Notes: generated by a model not told the origin, from the sequence alone. Counted from the stretch's first letter, positions 26,499 to 36,800 are shown. The stretch is DNA of 64,000 bases from Methanomicrobium mobile BP (GCF_000711215.1 NZ_JOMF01000004.1:1-64000), one strand, 5' to 3'. Numbers and translations are program-made.

Positions 26499-27794
26499 TT
26501 ATTTCTCATGCCACGGGAGTCTCTTCATCGTATTGACGATATCGACGACGCTCTCCCCTCTTCTCATAATGCCGTGGCGATCCTCGAAGATCATAACCTC
26601 GGGACAGCGCGGGCGGCAGTTATACTGCGAAGCCATGGAATAACCGTATGCACCCGTATCAAGAATGGCAAGGACATCTCCGCTCTCAAGCTCCGGAAGC
26701 TTCCTGTTCTCGGCGAGGATATCGCCCGTCTCACAGATCGGACCGGTAACCGTATACTCCTCGGTCTTCTCCTCATCCGCCTTGCCGACCGCAATCACAT
26801 CGTGGTGCGAGCCGTACATCGCCGGTCTTATGAGCAGGTTGAAACCCGCATCCACATTGACGAACTTCTTGTGCGAGGTCTTGACCGAGTTCACTCTTGT
26901 CAGAAGAATCGTCGTGTCGCCGACGAGGTTTCTGCCGGGCTCAACCCATAACTGCGGCTTTATTCCGAGTTTCTGTATACCCGCGATAAAGACGGGCATA
27001 ACCGCATCCGCATACTCCTTCGGTGTCGGAGCAACCTCTTTCTCGTGGTCGTAGGCAATACCGAGACCGCCGCCGATGTCTATGAACTTTAAGTGAACGC
27101 CCATCTTTGTGATCTCGCCCGCGACCTTCAAGAGAACCTCCATCTCCTTGACAAACGGAGTCACGTCAAGTATCTGCGAACCGATATGGCAGTGCATGCC
27201 CACGGGGTCGACGTTCTCGCACTCCAGCGCCGCTCTGTAAGCATCGACTATCTGGTCCGCGGGAATACCGAACTTGCTTGTGGCAAGACCAGTCGCAATC
27301 TTGGGGTGTGTCGGCACATCGATTGCAGGGTTGACTCTGAACGAGACCTCGACAATCCTTCCGAGTTCGCCCGCAATCTTATCCAGCTGCTTTAACTCAT
27401 CGAAGGAATCCAGAGATATGCGCACGCCCTTCTCGACGGCAACCCTGAGATCGTCGTGCGTCTTCGAACTGCCGTTGAAGAGAAGCTTCTCGGGCGGGAT
27501 TCCCGCAAGAAGCGCCAGATGCAGTTCTCCGGACGAGAATACGTCCGCACCCGCACCGAGTGAGGCGAATATTTTCAGGATCGAGAGATTTCCGTTCGCC
27601 TTTGCGGCGTAGAGAAGCTGAACGTCGCTATAATGGGCTTTAAGCGCATCATTGTAGCGGATAAAGTTCTGCCTGAGTTTTTCTTCGTCTGTCACATATA
27701 CGGGTGTCCCGTACTCCTTTGCAAGATCGTTGCAGTCATGCATTCCGATATACAGGTGCCCTTCATGAATTGTAAGGTGTTCCGGAAGTGTCAT
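26499..27794 (-). CDS. lysA: diaminopimelate decarboxylase
   Basis: A 431-residue fold type III PLP enzyme that makes L-lysine from meso-diaminopimelate. Motifs: [12 protein letters not shown] (PLP lysine near 64), HCHIGSQI near 198, the GGGLGIAYD phosphate-binding loop near 244, PGRNLVGD near 288 and [11 protein letters not shown] near 350. The ATG overlaps the dapL stop by 4 nt, so the two genes form a lysine operon. Confidence 0.97.
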   Translation of the reverse strand: MTLPEHLTIHEGHLYIGMHDCNDLAKEYGTPVYVTDEEKLRQNFIRYNDALKAHYSDVQLLYAAKANGNLSILKIFASLGAGADVFSSGELHLALLAGIPPEKLLFNGSSKTHDDLRVAVEKGVRISLDSFDELKQLDKIAGELGRIVEVSFRVNPAIDVPTHPKIATGLATSKFGIPADQIVDAYRAALECENVDPVGMHCHIGSQILDVTPFVKEMEVLLKVAGEITKMGVHLKFIDIGGGLGIAYDHEKEVAPTPKEYADAVMPVFIAGIQKLGIKPQLWVEPGRNLVGDTTILLTRVNSVKTSHKKFVNVDAGFNLLIRPAMYGSHHDVIAVGKADEEKTEEYTVTGPICETGDILAENRKLPELESGDVLAILDTGAYGYSMASQYNCRPRCPEVMIFEDRHGIMRRGESVVDIVNTMKRLPWHEK

Positions 27795-28942
27795 TCGAAA
27801 TTAAGCCTCCCCATGCGGTCGATTGCCTCTTTGATCCTCGACACGTCGCGGGTGATTGCGAATCTCACGTAGCCGTCTCCGTTCTTTCCGAAACCGACGC
27901 CGGGTGTCACGACAATGCCTGCTTCGTTGAGCATCTTTTCGGCAAACTTCATGCTGTCATTTACTCTCATCCATACATAAAATGTTGCTTTCGGAGTCGG
28001 CACATCGAAACCGAGGCTCTTAAGACCGCTTACTAGCACGTCGCGCCTTTCCTGATAGATCTTGCAGGAATCGGCGACACACTGCTGCGAGGATGTAAGA
28101 GCGGTTATTCCCGCCCTCTGAATTGCATTGAAAGCGCCCGAATCGATATTTGTCTTGATTCTGCCCAGTCCCGCGATGACTTCCTCACCGCCGACCGCCA
28201 TTCCGAGTCTCCAGCCTGTCATATTGTAGGTCTTTGAGAGGGAGTGCATCTCCATGCCGACCTCTTTTGCGCCGTCGACCTGAAGGAAGGACGGGGCTTT
28301 GTAGCCGTCGAATGCAATCTCCGAGTAGGCATTGTCGTGGACGACGACTATATTGTTCTCTTTTGCGAACTCGACAACCTCTTCGAAGAAGGACATCGGT
28401 GCCGTTGCGGCAGTCGGGTTGTTCGGATATCCGAAGAAGAGAAGTTTTGCTTTCTTCAGGACATCCTTCGGAATTGCGTCAAGGTCCGGAAGGAAGTTGT
28501 TCTCTTCGGTGAGCGGAAGTTCGTGAAGTTTTCCCTCGGCAAAGAGCGTCGATGTCTTATATACGGGATATCCGGGGTCGGTTGCCAGAACGACGTCGCC
28601 CGGGTTGACAAATGCCTCGGGGACATGGGCAATGCCCTCTTTAGAGCCGATAAGTGCGAGGACTTCGGTCTTTGCATCGAGAGAGACATTGAATCTCCTC
28701 TTGTACCATGTCGCGACTGCCTCGCGGTATTCGAGCATACCCGTGTAGTCCGGATAGTGGTGGGTTGACGGGTCACGTGCGGCTTCACAGAGTGAGTCCA
28801 CAATGTGCGACGGTGTCGGCAGATCGGGATCTCCGACGCCCAGATCAATTATATCAATGCCCTGTGCTCTCTTCTCGGATTTCAGTTTGTCAATCTGAGC
28901 AAAGAGATATGGCGGAAGATTGTCAAGACGCTTTGCATACAT
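27791..28942 (-). CDS. dapL: LL-diaminopimelate aminotransferase
   Basis: A 383-residue fold type I aminotransferase converting tetrahydrodipicolinate to LL-diaminopimelate in one step, the lysine route typical of many methanogens. Visible are [21 protein letters not shown] and the PLP lysine in [14 protein letters not shown] near 235. Placement directly before lysA supports the DapL assignment over a generic aspartate aminotransferase. A 17-bp palindrome at 28971-28987 overlaps its likely TATA region and may be an operator. Confidence 0.93.
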   Translation of the reverse strand: MYAKRLDNLPPYLFAQIDKLKSEKRAQGIDIIDLGVGDPDLPTPSHIVDSLCEAARDPSTHHYPDYTGMLEYREAVATWYKRRFNVSLDAKTEVLALIGSKEGIAHVPEAFVNPGDVVLATDPGYPVYKTSTLFAEGKLHELPLTEENNFLPDLDAIPKDVLKKAKLLFFGYPNNPTAATAPMSFFEEVVEFAKENNIVVVHDNAYSEIAFDGYKAPSFLQVDGAKEVGMEMHSLSKTYNMTGWRLGMAVGGEEVIAGLGRIKTNIDSGAFNAIQRAGITALTSSQQCVADSCKIYQERRDVLVSGLKSLGFDVPTPKATFYVWMRVNDSMKFAEKMLNEAGIVVTPGVGFGKNGDGYVRFAITRDVSRIKEAIDRMGRLNFE

Positions 28943-28970
28943 GTTACCTACATGTTGTATCTGCTATCAG

Positions 28971-28989
28971 ATAATCTTAAGGATTATAT
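28971..28989 (-). promoter_or_regulatory. palindrome overlapping the dapL TATA region
   Basis: ATAATCTTAAGGATTAT (28971-28987) reads ATAATC-TTAAG-GATTAT, a near-perfect palindrome. On the minus strand AATATAAT at about 28982-28989 looks like a TATA box about 45 bp before the dapL ATG. A repressor bound here would block transcription of dapL-lysA; lysine control is a guess. Confidence 0.45.
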
Positions 28990-29179
28990 TCAGGTAGAAA
29001 TAATCTTCCGCCATAACCGAAGACCGTTTCAGTAGTCCCCGTTGCAATAGTCGCCGTCGCCGCACGTTCTGCGGATATATCCGATAATCCCTATTCATCA
29101 CAAAAATCCCCATTCATCCGGAAAATCGTGATGTAAGCATACAAAAATACATAAACGTAAGTGTCAATCTCTAAGTATT

Positions 29180-29542
29180 ATGAAAAAAGAGATTCCGAAT
29201 AAAGACAGCCCCCTGTTAAAAGACAAGAACGGCGATTTTATCCAGAACCGTTGCGTTAATAAACTGCGTGCCGAGGTTTTAAAGGAGAAGACCACGCAGG
29301 AGGATGCACTGGAATATCTCAAGAAGAATACTGCCGAGATATACGAGCTCCACGAAGGATTCCAGCTGAAAGGCATTGCGATTTTGGGAGTGCCGCCCGT
29401 ATATCTTGGACTTAAAATAAAGAAGAAGGAGATTGTCTTCTACTTCCACAAGCCGTGTTTCGGCATATATCTCATGAAAATAAAGGCTACCGACGATGAT
29501 TTCGCATACATCAGAGCGAACAGCAAATTAGTTAAGTTCTGA
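29180..29542 (+). CDS. hypothetical protein
   Basis: A 120-residue soluble protein with no family I recognise. The first 65 residues are charged and helical (VNKLRAEVLKEKTTQEDALEYLKKN). The second half is beta-rich and hydrophobic (IAILGVPPVYLGLKIKKKEIVFYFHKPCFGIYLM). It lies 26 bp before fdhD on the same strand, and the spacer is almost entirely a hairpin. Co-transcription with fdhD is likely; a link to formate dehydrogenase is unproven. Confidence 0.7.
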   Translation: MKKEIPNKDSPLLKDKNGDFIQNRCVNKLRAEVLKEKTTQEDALEYLKKNTAEIYELHEGFQLKGIAILGVPPVYLGLKIKKKEIVFYFHKPCFGIYLMKIKATDDDFAYIRANSKLVKF

Positions 29543-29568
29543 AGTTTCCCAATACTATTGGGAACTTC
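29541..29568 (+). promoter_or_regulatory. hairpin ending at the fdhD start codon
   Basis: GAAGTTTCCCAA (29541-29552) and TTGGGAACTTC (29558-29568) pair over 11 bp with one bulged T and a 5-nt loop. The left arm overlaps the stop codon of the upstream gene, and the right arm ends on the base before the fdhD ATG. No ribosome-binding site is visible in this spacer, so the hairpin could govern fdhD translation or be a DNA operator. Confidence 0.55.
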
Positions 29569-30402
29569 ATGACAGACGAAAATTATGCCGGTGCCGCGGA
29601 ATTCATCGACGCGGTCAAAGTCACCGGCGGCAAATCGGAAAATATCGAAGACCTGACCGCTTTGGAGGATCAGGTCACTGTTCTTTTAAACGGCGTTACG
29701 GTCACCTCTCAGGTGGCAACAAGCAGCAATCTGGACGAACTGGGCGCGGGTTACGTCATCACCGAAGGTCTGTGTAAGGATGTCAAATCCGTGCACACCG
29801 ACGGAAATACAAACACGGTTTACGTCACCTCCGATTCCGTGACAGAAAATTTCAGAAAGATTCAGAACAAGACGGCGGCGACTCAGACGGGCACATCGGG
29901 GGGTGTCGAATACGCAGACGCGGCGACCGCTTCAAAGAGAAAGGCAATTGCGACCGTCAAAGCGCCGCATGTAATCGAATCCGATATTGCGATAGGTATC
30001 GATGACATATACCGTGCGACCAAGGAGATTATCTCGGATCTCTGGGTGAAGACCGGCGGCGTTCACTGCTCGGTTCTGTTCCGCGAAGGCGGAGAGATTG
30101 TCGCGGTCATGACCGATGTCGGCAGGCACAACACGGTCGACAAGGTCGTCGGAAGTGCAATCTTAAACGGCATTGACCTGAATAAGTGCTTCCTCGGATG
30201 CACGGGACGCCAGCCCTACGGCATGGTCAAAAAATGCATGAATGCGGGAATTCCTATTATCATATCAAAAGCCGCATCCACTGCCGACGGCATAAGACTT
30301 GCAAGGGAGTCGGGCATTACCCTCATCTGTTTTGCCAGAGGAGAGCGCTTTACCGTATATTCCAATCCGCAGAGAGTTCGCGGAGTGAAGACGGATCAAT
30401 AA
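29569..30402 (+). CDS. fdhD: FdhD-family sulfurtransferase for formate dehydrogenase
   Basis: A 277-residue protein of the FdhD family, which in E. coli carries sulfur from IscS to the molybdenum cofactor of formate dehydrogenase. Typical segments are NLDELGAGYVITEG near 55-67, VGRHNTVDKVVG near 184-195, CTGRQPYGMVKKC and STADGIRLARESGITLICFARG. In E. coli the sulfur-bearing cysteines are in a CxxC loop in mid-chain; the matching loop here, TQTGTSGGVEY near 106-116, has no cysteine. Cysteines occur elsewhere (GVHCSV, KCFLGCTG). Whether sulfur transfer works as in E. coli is therefore open. Confidence 0.9.
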   Translation: MTDENYAGAAEFIDAVKVTGGKSENIEDLTALEDQVTVLLNGVTVTSQVATSSNLDELGAGYVITEGLCKDVKSVHTDGNTNTVYVTSDSVTENFRKIQNKTAATQTGTSGGVEYADAATASKRKAIATVKAPHVIESDIAIGIDDIYRATKEIISDLWVKTGGVHCSVLFREGGEIVAVMTDVGRHNTVDKVVGSAILNGIDLNKCFLGCTGRQPYGMVKKCMNAGIPIIISKAASTADGIRLARESGITLICFARGERFTVYSNPQRVRGVKTDQ

Positions 30403-30438
30403 ATCAGTGTCAATATAATCAGTGAACAATTACCGTAA

Positions 30439-30482
30439 CTTTTTTTCTTTTTTGGATTTTTTGAATTTTTTTGGCTTTTTTG
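30439..30482 (+). terminator. multi-T terminator after fdhD
   Basis: Five runs of six to eight T interrupted by one to four other bases, starting about 40 bp after the fdhD stop. This is a strong archaeal-type intrinsic terminator for the plus strand, and it protects against read-through into the convergent U32 gene. Confidence 0.6.
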
Positions 30483-30488
30483 CATTAT

Positions 30489-33350
30489 TTACACGCCGCG
30501 TCTGAAATGTCCTTCGGTAATGCCGCCCTGAGATATCTTTGCGACCCTCTTCTTCAGGTCATCGAGTTCGTTCTCCAAAGCCATGCCCGACCCCCTTCCA
30601 GACCAATCGCCGTCAGATACGGCACGAAGACCTTCCTTATAGGCTTTTACGACCGCAGACGCGTAATCGTATGTCTTGTGCCTGCCGTCAACCGATAAGG
30701 TGTCAAGACCCATATCGCAGAGTTCTGGCAGGGAATCGATTAGGCAGGTCTCGACAGCATTGAAGATATGAGTTCTGCCGCAGGCGTCAACATATATCGG
30801 GAAGTCGCGGTCGCGCTCATCGAGCAGAGAATAGGTCTTCTTCGGATCGTAAGTCCCGTAGTCCGAAAGCCCCGATAAGGGCAGATTGTTCTCGGTGACC
30901 ATGAGTTCGACGGCGCCGTTAACGAGATACTCGGTCTCGACCTTCCCGCGAAGTTCGGGGGGGATTCTGCCGATAAGATCGCGGATATTTTCGGCGGACG
31001 CCTCCGGCGATATGACGGCGCCGCAGAAGAGGTCGGATATCTGCGCAAGGCTCAGCGAATTGTAGATGTTCATGCCGCTTCCGCCGTAGATACGGGCATA
31101 CGGCGCAACCCTGCGTATCGCGGCAGCACTGCCGTAACTCTCGACAATTATCCCGCAGACGCCGAGACCGAGAACTTTCTCCACAAGCGGCAACGCGGCG
31201 GAGATATACGCGTCATCCGCAATCCGCGGCCATTTCCAGATTAGTTCGCAGCCGCGTTCCTTACATGTCTCCGCCGCCGACGAAAGTGTCTCAAGTATTC
31301 CTTCCTCAAACGCCGGATTTACAGAGCCGTCTTTGAGAACGGGCGCAACGTCACATTCGCAGTATATCCTGTCGCATCCCGAATCGGCGGCGGCTCTGAC
31401 GCATTCGGGACTGTCGGCATAGAATGCGAGTTTCGGTCTCCGCACCGGCACATCATATCTTACGAAATTGCTCAGGAACCGCGAATAATTTTCGCGGGCG
31501 GCATCCAGAGAGGCTTCGTCGGGCAGATACGACCCGATTACCGCCCTGTCTGCGGACTTGAGGAAATTGCGCCTGAGTTCGTTGAGCAGGCTCATGGGGA
31601 GAAATAGATTGCCGGAATATTCCGCCTTGAAAGAGCGCATCTCATACTGCGTGCCGCCGCATTTTGCAAAGACTTTCTTCAGATCATCGGTCAGCACGGG
31701 CTTATTCTGCGCATCCGCCATCTCGGTGTCCGAGGTATAAACGGTCTCGTATTTTACGCCCTTTATCGCGAAACTGCCGCTGACGACAGGCGTTCTGCCG
31801 TTTTTGCCCCCGAGTTTAAAGGAGATATCCATGGGAATCTTCCGGTACACGCCGCCGTCGCGGGCTTTTATCTCTCCGGCAAGGTCATCGAGACTGCCGC
31901 GATTCGTGATGAAGACCCGATCGCCGCGTCCGAGCCGGCACTTGGTCCTGAAACGGAGTTCGCCGTTTCGTATCTCATACGGCTTTCTTAGGAAGAAACC
32001 GTCATCCGAGCCGTGCTTCCTGCGTATTGTAAGACCGTCGCCGTTGCGCGGCTTTGTATCGCCCGTCAGCCTTACAACCCCGCTCTCATACCGCGGGTCG
32101 TAATCCGTGACCGTGCCTATGAATATTCCGCGGTTTGCGGGTCGGTCATAGGACATGAGAGCCGCATTTTTGTCGCCGCCGACATAACCCGAGGTAAAAC
32201 GCCGGTTGAAGGCTATCAGAAGGTTCTCTCTGTCCTCTTTCGAGACGCCGTCGACCGTATCACCCGAGTTGCCCGCGGGAGAGTTTTCCGCGACCGCATC
32301 AAGCGCCCTTCTGTATATTGAAGTGACAATCGCGACATACTCCGGCGATTTCATGCGTCCCTCAATCTTAAGGGATGCGATATCAAGCCGTGCCATGCTC
32401 CCGAGGTTGTCGCAGGAGCAGAGATCGCGCGGAGAAAGAAGATATGCGCCTTTCGTCCGGCATCTCACCGAAGATGCGGAGTCAATCTTTCCGTATCCGT
32501 CGACCGTGCTCTCCCGCAACTCATAGGCTTTCCTGCACGGCTGTGCGCACATTCCGCGGTTTCCGCTCCTGCCGCCGAGAAGCGACGAGAAGAGGCACTG
32601 ACCCGAGTAGCAGTAGCAGAGAGCGCCGTGGACGAAGACCTCGAGTTCGGGCGGATTCTTAAGCGGCGTCTCCGAATAGGGATCGGCTGCATCTTTGAGA
32701 GCGGCGTTAATCGCGCCAATCTCATCATACGAGAGTTCGCGGGCAAGCACGATTCTACGGATATTCATACTGCCGGCTTTGAGCGCACCCGCCGTGCTGT
32801 TTATCGTCATCTGCGTGGATGCATGCAAAACAAGGTCGGGGAAGCACTCGTTTGCCGCTTTCAGAAGCCCCAGGTCCTGAACAAGCACGGCATCGGCGCC
32901 GATTGAGTAGTAATACATCATCTCGGAGAGGGCGCGGGGCATCTCTTCATCGGAGATAAGGGTGTTTAAGGTGATATAAACGCGAACGCCGCGGGTGTGG
33001 CAGTATTCCACGGCGTCTTTGAGCTCGTCCTCGTTGAAATTTGCGGCAAAACGTCTTGCGCCGAAGTTGCGACCGGAGAGATATACGGCATCGGCACCTG
33101 CGCAGACTGCCGCGTGAAGAGCCTCGGGGCTTCCCGCCGGCGCAAGAAGTTCGGGGATGCGTATCTTTGCGCCTTTACCTTCGGCTCCGCTCTTCGCCCC
33201 TACCGCTGTCGACGATGCCGAACCCGAAGATCGCGAAGATATCGAAGATCCCGAAGACGCAGATTTAACGGATTTAACGGATTTATTAACTTTTTTCCCA
33301 CGAGAGTTTTTCCCGCCGTGACTGCCGCCCATGCCGATCATACCGCTCAT
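30489..33350 (-). CDS. peptidase U32 family protein
   Basis: A 953-residue protein. Residues about 68-420 are the U32 domain (PELLAPAGSPEALHAAVCAGADAVYLSG; VHGALCYCYSGQCLFSSLLGGRSGNRGMCAQPCRKAY, a cysteine-rich signature). The later part matches the long U32 architecture with extra beta-barrel and a second U32-like half (SGMNIYNSLSLAQI, VTENNLPLSG). Related U32 enzymes either degrade proteins or hydroxylate tRNA/prephenate-derived substrates; function here is unknown. The first 65 residues are a Ser/Gly/Lys-rich extension; part of it (33226-33288) is encoded by 9-bp tandem repeats and may be a recent species-specific addition. Confidence 0.87.
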   Translation of the reverse strand: MSGMIGMGGSHGGKNSRGKKVNKSVKSVKSASSGSSISSRSSGSASSTAVGAKSGAEGKGAKIRIPELLAPAGSPEALHAAVCAGADAVYLSGRNFGARRFAANFNEDELKDAVEYCHTRGVRVYITLNTLISDEEMPRALSEMMYYYSIGADAVLVQDLGLLKAANECFPDLVLHASTQMTINSTAGALKAGSMNIRRIVLARELSYDEIGAINAALKDAADPYSETPLKNPPELEVFVHGALCYCYSGQCLFSSLLGGRSGNRGMCAQPCRKAYELRESTVDGYGKIDSASSVRCRTKGAYLLSPRDLCSCDNLGSMARLDIASLKIEGRMKSPEYVAIVTSIYRRALDAVAENSPAGNSGDTVDGVSKEDRENLLIAFNRRFTSGYVGGDKNAALMSYDRPANRGIFIGTVTDYDPRYESGVVRLTGDTKPRNGDGLTIRRKHGSDDGFFLRKPYEIRNGELRFRTKCRLGRGDRVFITNRGSLDDLAGEIKARDGGVYRKIPMDISFKLGGKNGRTPVVSGSFAIKGVKYETVYTSDTEMADAQNKPVLTDDLKKVFAKCGGTQYEMRSFKAEYSGNLFLPMSLLNELRRNFLKSADRAVIGSYLPDEASLDAARENYSRFLSNFVRYDVPVRRPKLAFYADSPECVRAAADSGCDRIYCECDVAPVLKDGSVNPAFEEGILETLSSAAETCKERGCELIWKWPRIADDAYISAALPLVEKVLGLGVCGIIVESYGSAAAIRRVAPYARIYGGSGMNIYNSLSLAQISDLFCGAVISPEASAENIRDLIGRIPPELRGKVETEYLVNGAVELMVTENNLPLSGLSDYGTYDPKKTYSLLDERDRDFPIYVDACGRTHIFNAVETCLIDSLPELCDMGLDTLSVDGRHKTYDYASAVVKAYKEGLRAVSDGDWSGRGSGMALENELDDLKKRVAKISQGGITEGHFRRGV
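33226..33288. repeat. 9-bp tandem array inside the U32 gene
   Basis: Seven 9-bp units: GAAGATCGC, GAAGATATC, GAAGATCCC, GAAGACGCA, GATTTAACG twice and GATTTATTA. The unit keeps the frame, so it encodes a three-residue repeat in the N-terminal extension of the U32 protein (SVKSVKSASSGSSISSRSS). Confidence 0.75.
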
Positions 33351-33375
33351 ATTACACCTGCCAACCGTATTACCA

Positions 33376-33517
33376 AATTATTATCAGATTATTATCAAAT
33401 TACTATCAAAGTATTATCAGATTATTATCAAATAACTATCAAAGTATTATCAGATTATTCCCAAATTATTATCGTATTATTGTCAATTATTATCCGATTG
33501 TATTCCGATTATTATCA
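33376..33517. repeat. 11-bp tandem array with 33-bp higher-order repeat
   Basis: Thirteen consecutive units of the type GATTATTATCA (the last is 10 bp). Units 2-4 (33387-33419) and 5-7 (33420-33452) form a 33-bp block repeated with one mismatch, showing block duplication on top of the 11-bp unit. The period is close to one helical turn, which places its A/T steps on one face of the DNA. It starts 26 bp upstream of the U32 start codon. Confidence 0.85.
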
Positions 33518-33690
33518 AAATTCATTACGGATCATATTACGGATCATATAAATGCTCACTGATCAATGTCACGGACTGCCGCAGGCTTGAGCGGACACGC
33601 GGATCATAAACAGGCAATAAGCCCGTTGCAGCCTTAACGTCCGAATCCGACGACTAAACAGAGACTTACAAAAAGAGTGAATCCGTGCTT

Positions 33691-33708
33691 AAATAAAGCG
33701 CTTTATTT
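33691..33708. repeat. perfect 18-bp palindrome
   Basis: AAATAAAGCGCTTTATTT is identical to its reverse complement. TTATAATGCATAAT follows at once, so it may be an operator upstream of a promoter for the HEAT-repeat gene, although that gene begins 180 bp further on. Confidence 0.6.
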
Positions 33709-33886
33709 GTTATAATGCATAATAATTATACGAACGCGGTTAAAATATTCAAAAACCGCAAAACCGAAAAATAACAGGAACATGCCGTAATCGGCATATA
33801 ATATCGGCAAAATAGCCAATACAGATATAGGGCGTGCGGCGCCGCAGGAATTTACGTAAAAACACCCCGGGGAACTTGACTGCCAT

Positions 33887-36800
33887 ATGGCACTATTTGA
33901 GAGAAAAAAAGCACCAAAAGAGTCCGACTCAGACGACGGCGGCGAGATAGGCTCACTTATCAAACTGCTTTCGTCCAAGAACTGGGAGGAACGCGGTAAT
34001 GCCGCAATACGCCTCTCGGAGATAGGTCAACCGGCAGTAGTGCACCTCTTAAAAGCGCTGGATTCCGAAAATTCTCTCATACAGACCGGCGCCGCCGAGG
34101 TCCTCGGAACATTCGGAGAGGCGGCACTCCCCACTCTTTTAAAAGTAGTCTTCTTCGGAAAAGAACGTGCACGCGACGGTGCGGCAAGAGCGGTCGGTCA
34201 GAACGGCGCGGCTGCGATACCGCAGCTCAAGGAAGCCCTGGGCAATAAAGAGAGTGCCTCGGTGAGAAGCGGCGCCGTACTATGTCTTGGCTATATGGGT
34301 TACATGAGTCAGGATGTCGAAGGAATGCTCGTCGAAGCCCTCCGCGACAGCAACTCGAACGTGCGCATTCAGGCGGCAAAATCCCTTGAGAACATAAACT
34401 GGATACCAAAGACCAAGACGCAGAGGGCGCAGTTCTTCCTCGCAAAAGGCGACTACAACTCGCTTGCGAAACTCGGAAAGGATGCCCTGCCCGCGATACA
34501 GTCCGAAGTCCTCTCCGGCTCGACCGAGACAAAGAAGAAGATTGCCGAAATTCTCCCCAAAATCGCGGCAGAAGAATCCCTCTATGTCCTCTTAAAACTC
34601 ATCGAGGACTCGGATGCGCAGGTCAGGCAGAAGACCGTTGCCGCAATGAGCGAGGCAAGCGACAGAAGACTCATCCCTTATATCATAAAATCGCTCGACG
34701 ACGAGGACTCATACGTCAGGATGGAGGCTGCATGGTCTCTCGACAGAAAAGGCTGGAAACCGTCTAACAACGATGAAAAAGCCAAATACCTGATGATCAA
34801 GGAGAAGTGGACCGAACTTCTCCAGATGCGCGATGCTGCAGTCCCCATCCTCATCGCCTCACTCAAGGACAAGAATCCGGGTATCAGGCTCAAATCGACC
34901 GAAGTTCTTCGTGCAATGGGCAATGTCGGCTACGCTGCCATCAACGAAGCACTCAAGAGCGAGGATCCCGCGCTGAAAGCCGGCGCCATGGAAGCGGTTG
35001 CGGTCATCAAGAAGAAGAATGCCGCCGCAGCCAAGGCACAATCCGAGAAGAAGAAAGCCCAGACCCCCGACGAAGAGGTCGAAGAGCAGTTAAAGCGCCA
35101 CAAAGAGGAGATGAAAGCCCGCAACGGCAATTCCAAGACCGAGGAACAGTGGGCCAAGATAATGCGCAAGAACGGTCTCGACGAGGACAGAATCGCAAGA
35201 TTCTCCAAAGCCCTCTCGGACGAGAACGAGATCATGCGTGCCGCCGCCGTCGAGAACCTGAAGGCAACCGGCAACTGCGGTATCGAGTGTATGATCATTC
35301 TCCTTGCCGACCCGAAGAATAATGTGAGAATCGCGGCTATCGAGTCTCTCGGCGATCTGAGGGCGAAGCGTGCCGCAAAATACCTTGTCAAACTCATAAA
35401 GGACAAGAACGAGAATGTCAGAATGGCATGCGTCCATTCTCTCGGTCAGATGCACGATCCCGAGACTCTCGGAAGCATAGTCGGAAGGCTCTTCGATCCG
35501 AATGCCGCCGTGAGGAACAAAGCCATCGAGACCGTCGCCAAGTTCGGATCGGAGGCGCTGCCGCATCTCAAGGAGCATCTCTCGATTCAGGATATGGCAG
35601 TCCGCATCATTGCCATCAGGACAATCTCGAAGATCAGTCACCCCGATTCGATTGCCCTCTGTATCAGGATGCTCAACGATACGGAATACGATGTAAGGCA
35701 GTGTGCCGAGGCGGCTCTTCTGGCACTTGCAGATACGCAGTTCAACCCGCTCGTTGATTATGCGTTCAAGATATCCAAGCGCGGCAAGACTCTCGAGAAG
35801 ACGGGTATTATCGCCGTGCTTGCGCAGATAAAGGACAGCAGGGCACAGCAGGCGATAGCGTTCTTCCTGCAGGACTCCGAGGAGAAGGTCGTCGATTACG
35901 CCAAGAAATGCCTGCAGGGTCAGCAGCAGGAAGAGTTTACCCCCGAACTTCTGAAGAATCTCGAGGAGCAGGCACATGCGGCAATGCGCACGCGCAGCGA
36001 GGCAAAGCCGACCGCGACCGCGAAGACGGGAACGGCAAAGCCTGCGGATCAGGCGGAGCATACAGGAAAGGCGGATACGCCGGTCGCGACAGGCGAGGTG
36101 CCCGCGGCATCTGCGGAAACGGCGACAACAGCGGCAGCCGCGGACGCGGATGTTACGGCCCGGGTGTCTGCGCCCGTATCCGCGCCTGTATCGGCTCCAA
36201 AGCCCGAAGAAGAAGGGTTAACGCCGGAGGAGGAAGCCGCCGCCGTGGCAAGAGATCTAAAGAGCACGGACAGCGCCGTTCAGATGAAAGCCGCAGAGAA
36301 GGTCTTTATGATGGGCGACATCATTATTCCGCCGCTCATAGAGGCTCTCAACGACGAGAATCCCGAGACCAGGACTTTCATCGCCGAGATACTTATCGGT
36401 CTGGGCGATACCGCGATTCAGGGGCTTGTAAAGGCGCTCGAGAACCCCGAGCCCGCAATCCGCATGACCGCGGCGCAGAGCCTCGGAAAGATTCCCGACG
36501 AGGTCACGATAACGGCTCTCTGCGGCGTTCTCGAGAATGACCACAACTCGCTCGTAAGGACGGTTGCCGCTGAATCTCTGGGATTCATGGGCGACAAGCG
36601 TGCCCTCAATCCCCTTATCGCGGCTTCCAAAGAGAACGACAAGGCTCTGAAATCGGCGGCTCTGAGGTCGCTCGGATACATCAACGACGAGCAGGCGATT
36701 CCGACACTCATAGAGACCCTCAAGAATGCCGATCCCGAGATTGTCAAGATTGCCACCGCCGCTCTCACGCAGTACGGTTACGAGGCGACAAAAGCCCTTG

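Larger units (their letters stand above)
33351..33886. other. 536-bp divergent spacer with arrays and palindromes
   Basis: This gene-free spacer separates the divergent U32 and HEAT-repeat genes. From left to right: an 11-bp tandem array (33376-33517); a 12-bp direct repeat ATTACGGATCAT (about 33533-33556); a featureless part with no gene; an 18-bp perfect palindrome (33691-33708) followed by a TATA-like TTATAATG; AT-rich ATATAATATC near 33797; and CCCCGGGG at 33866-33873 just before the HEAT gene. Confidence 0.6.

Noticed and set aside
33376-33517. Possible CRISPR array
   Set aside because: The repeats are contiguous 11-bp units without unique spacers, and no cas genes are near. It is a simple tandem repeat.
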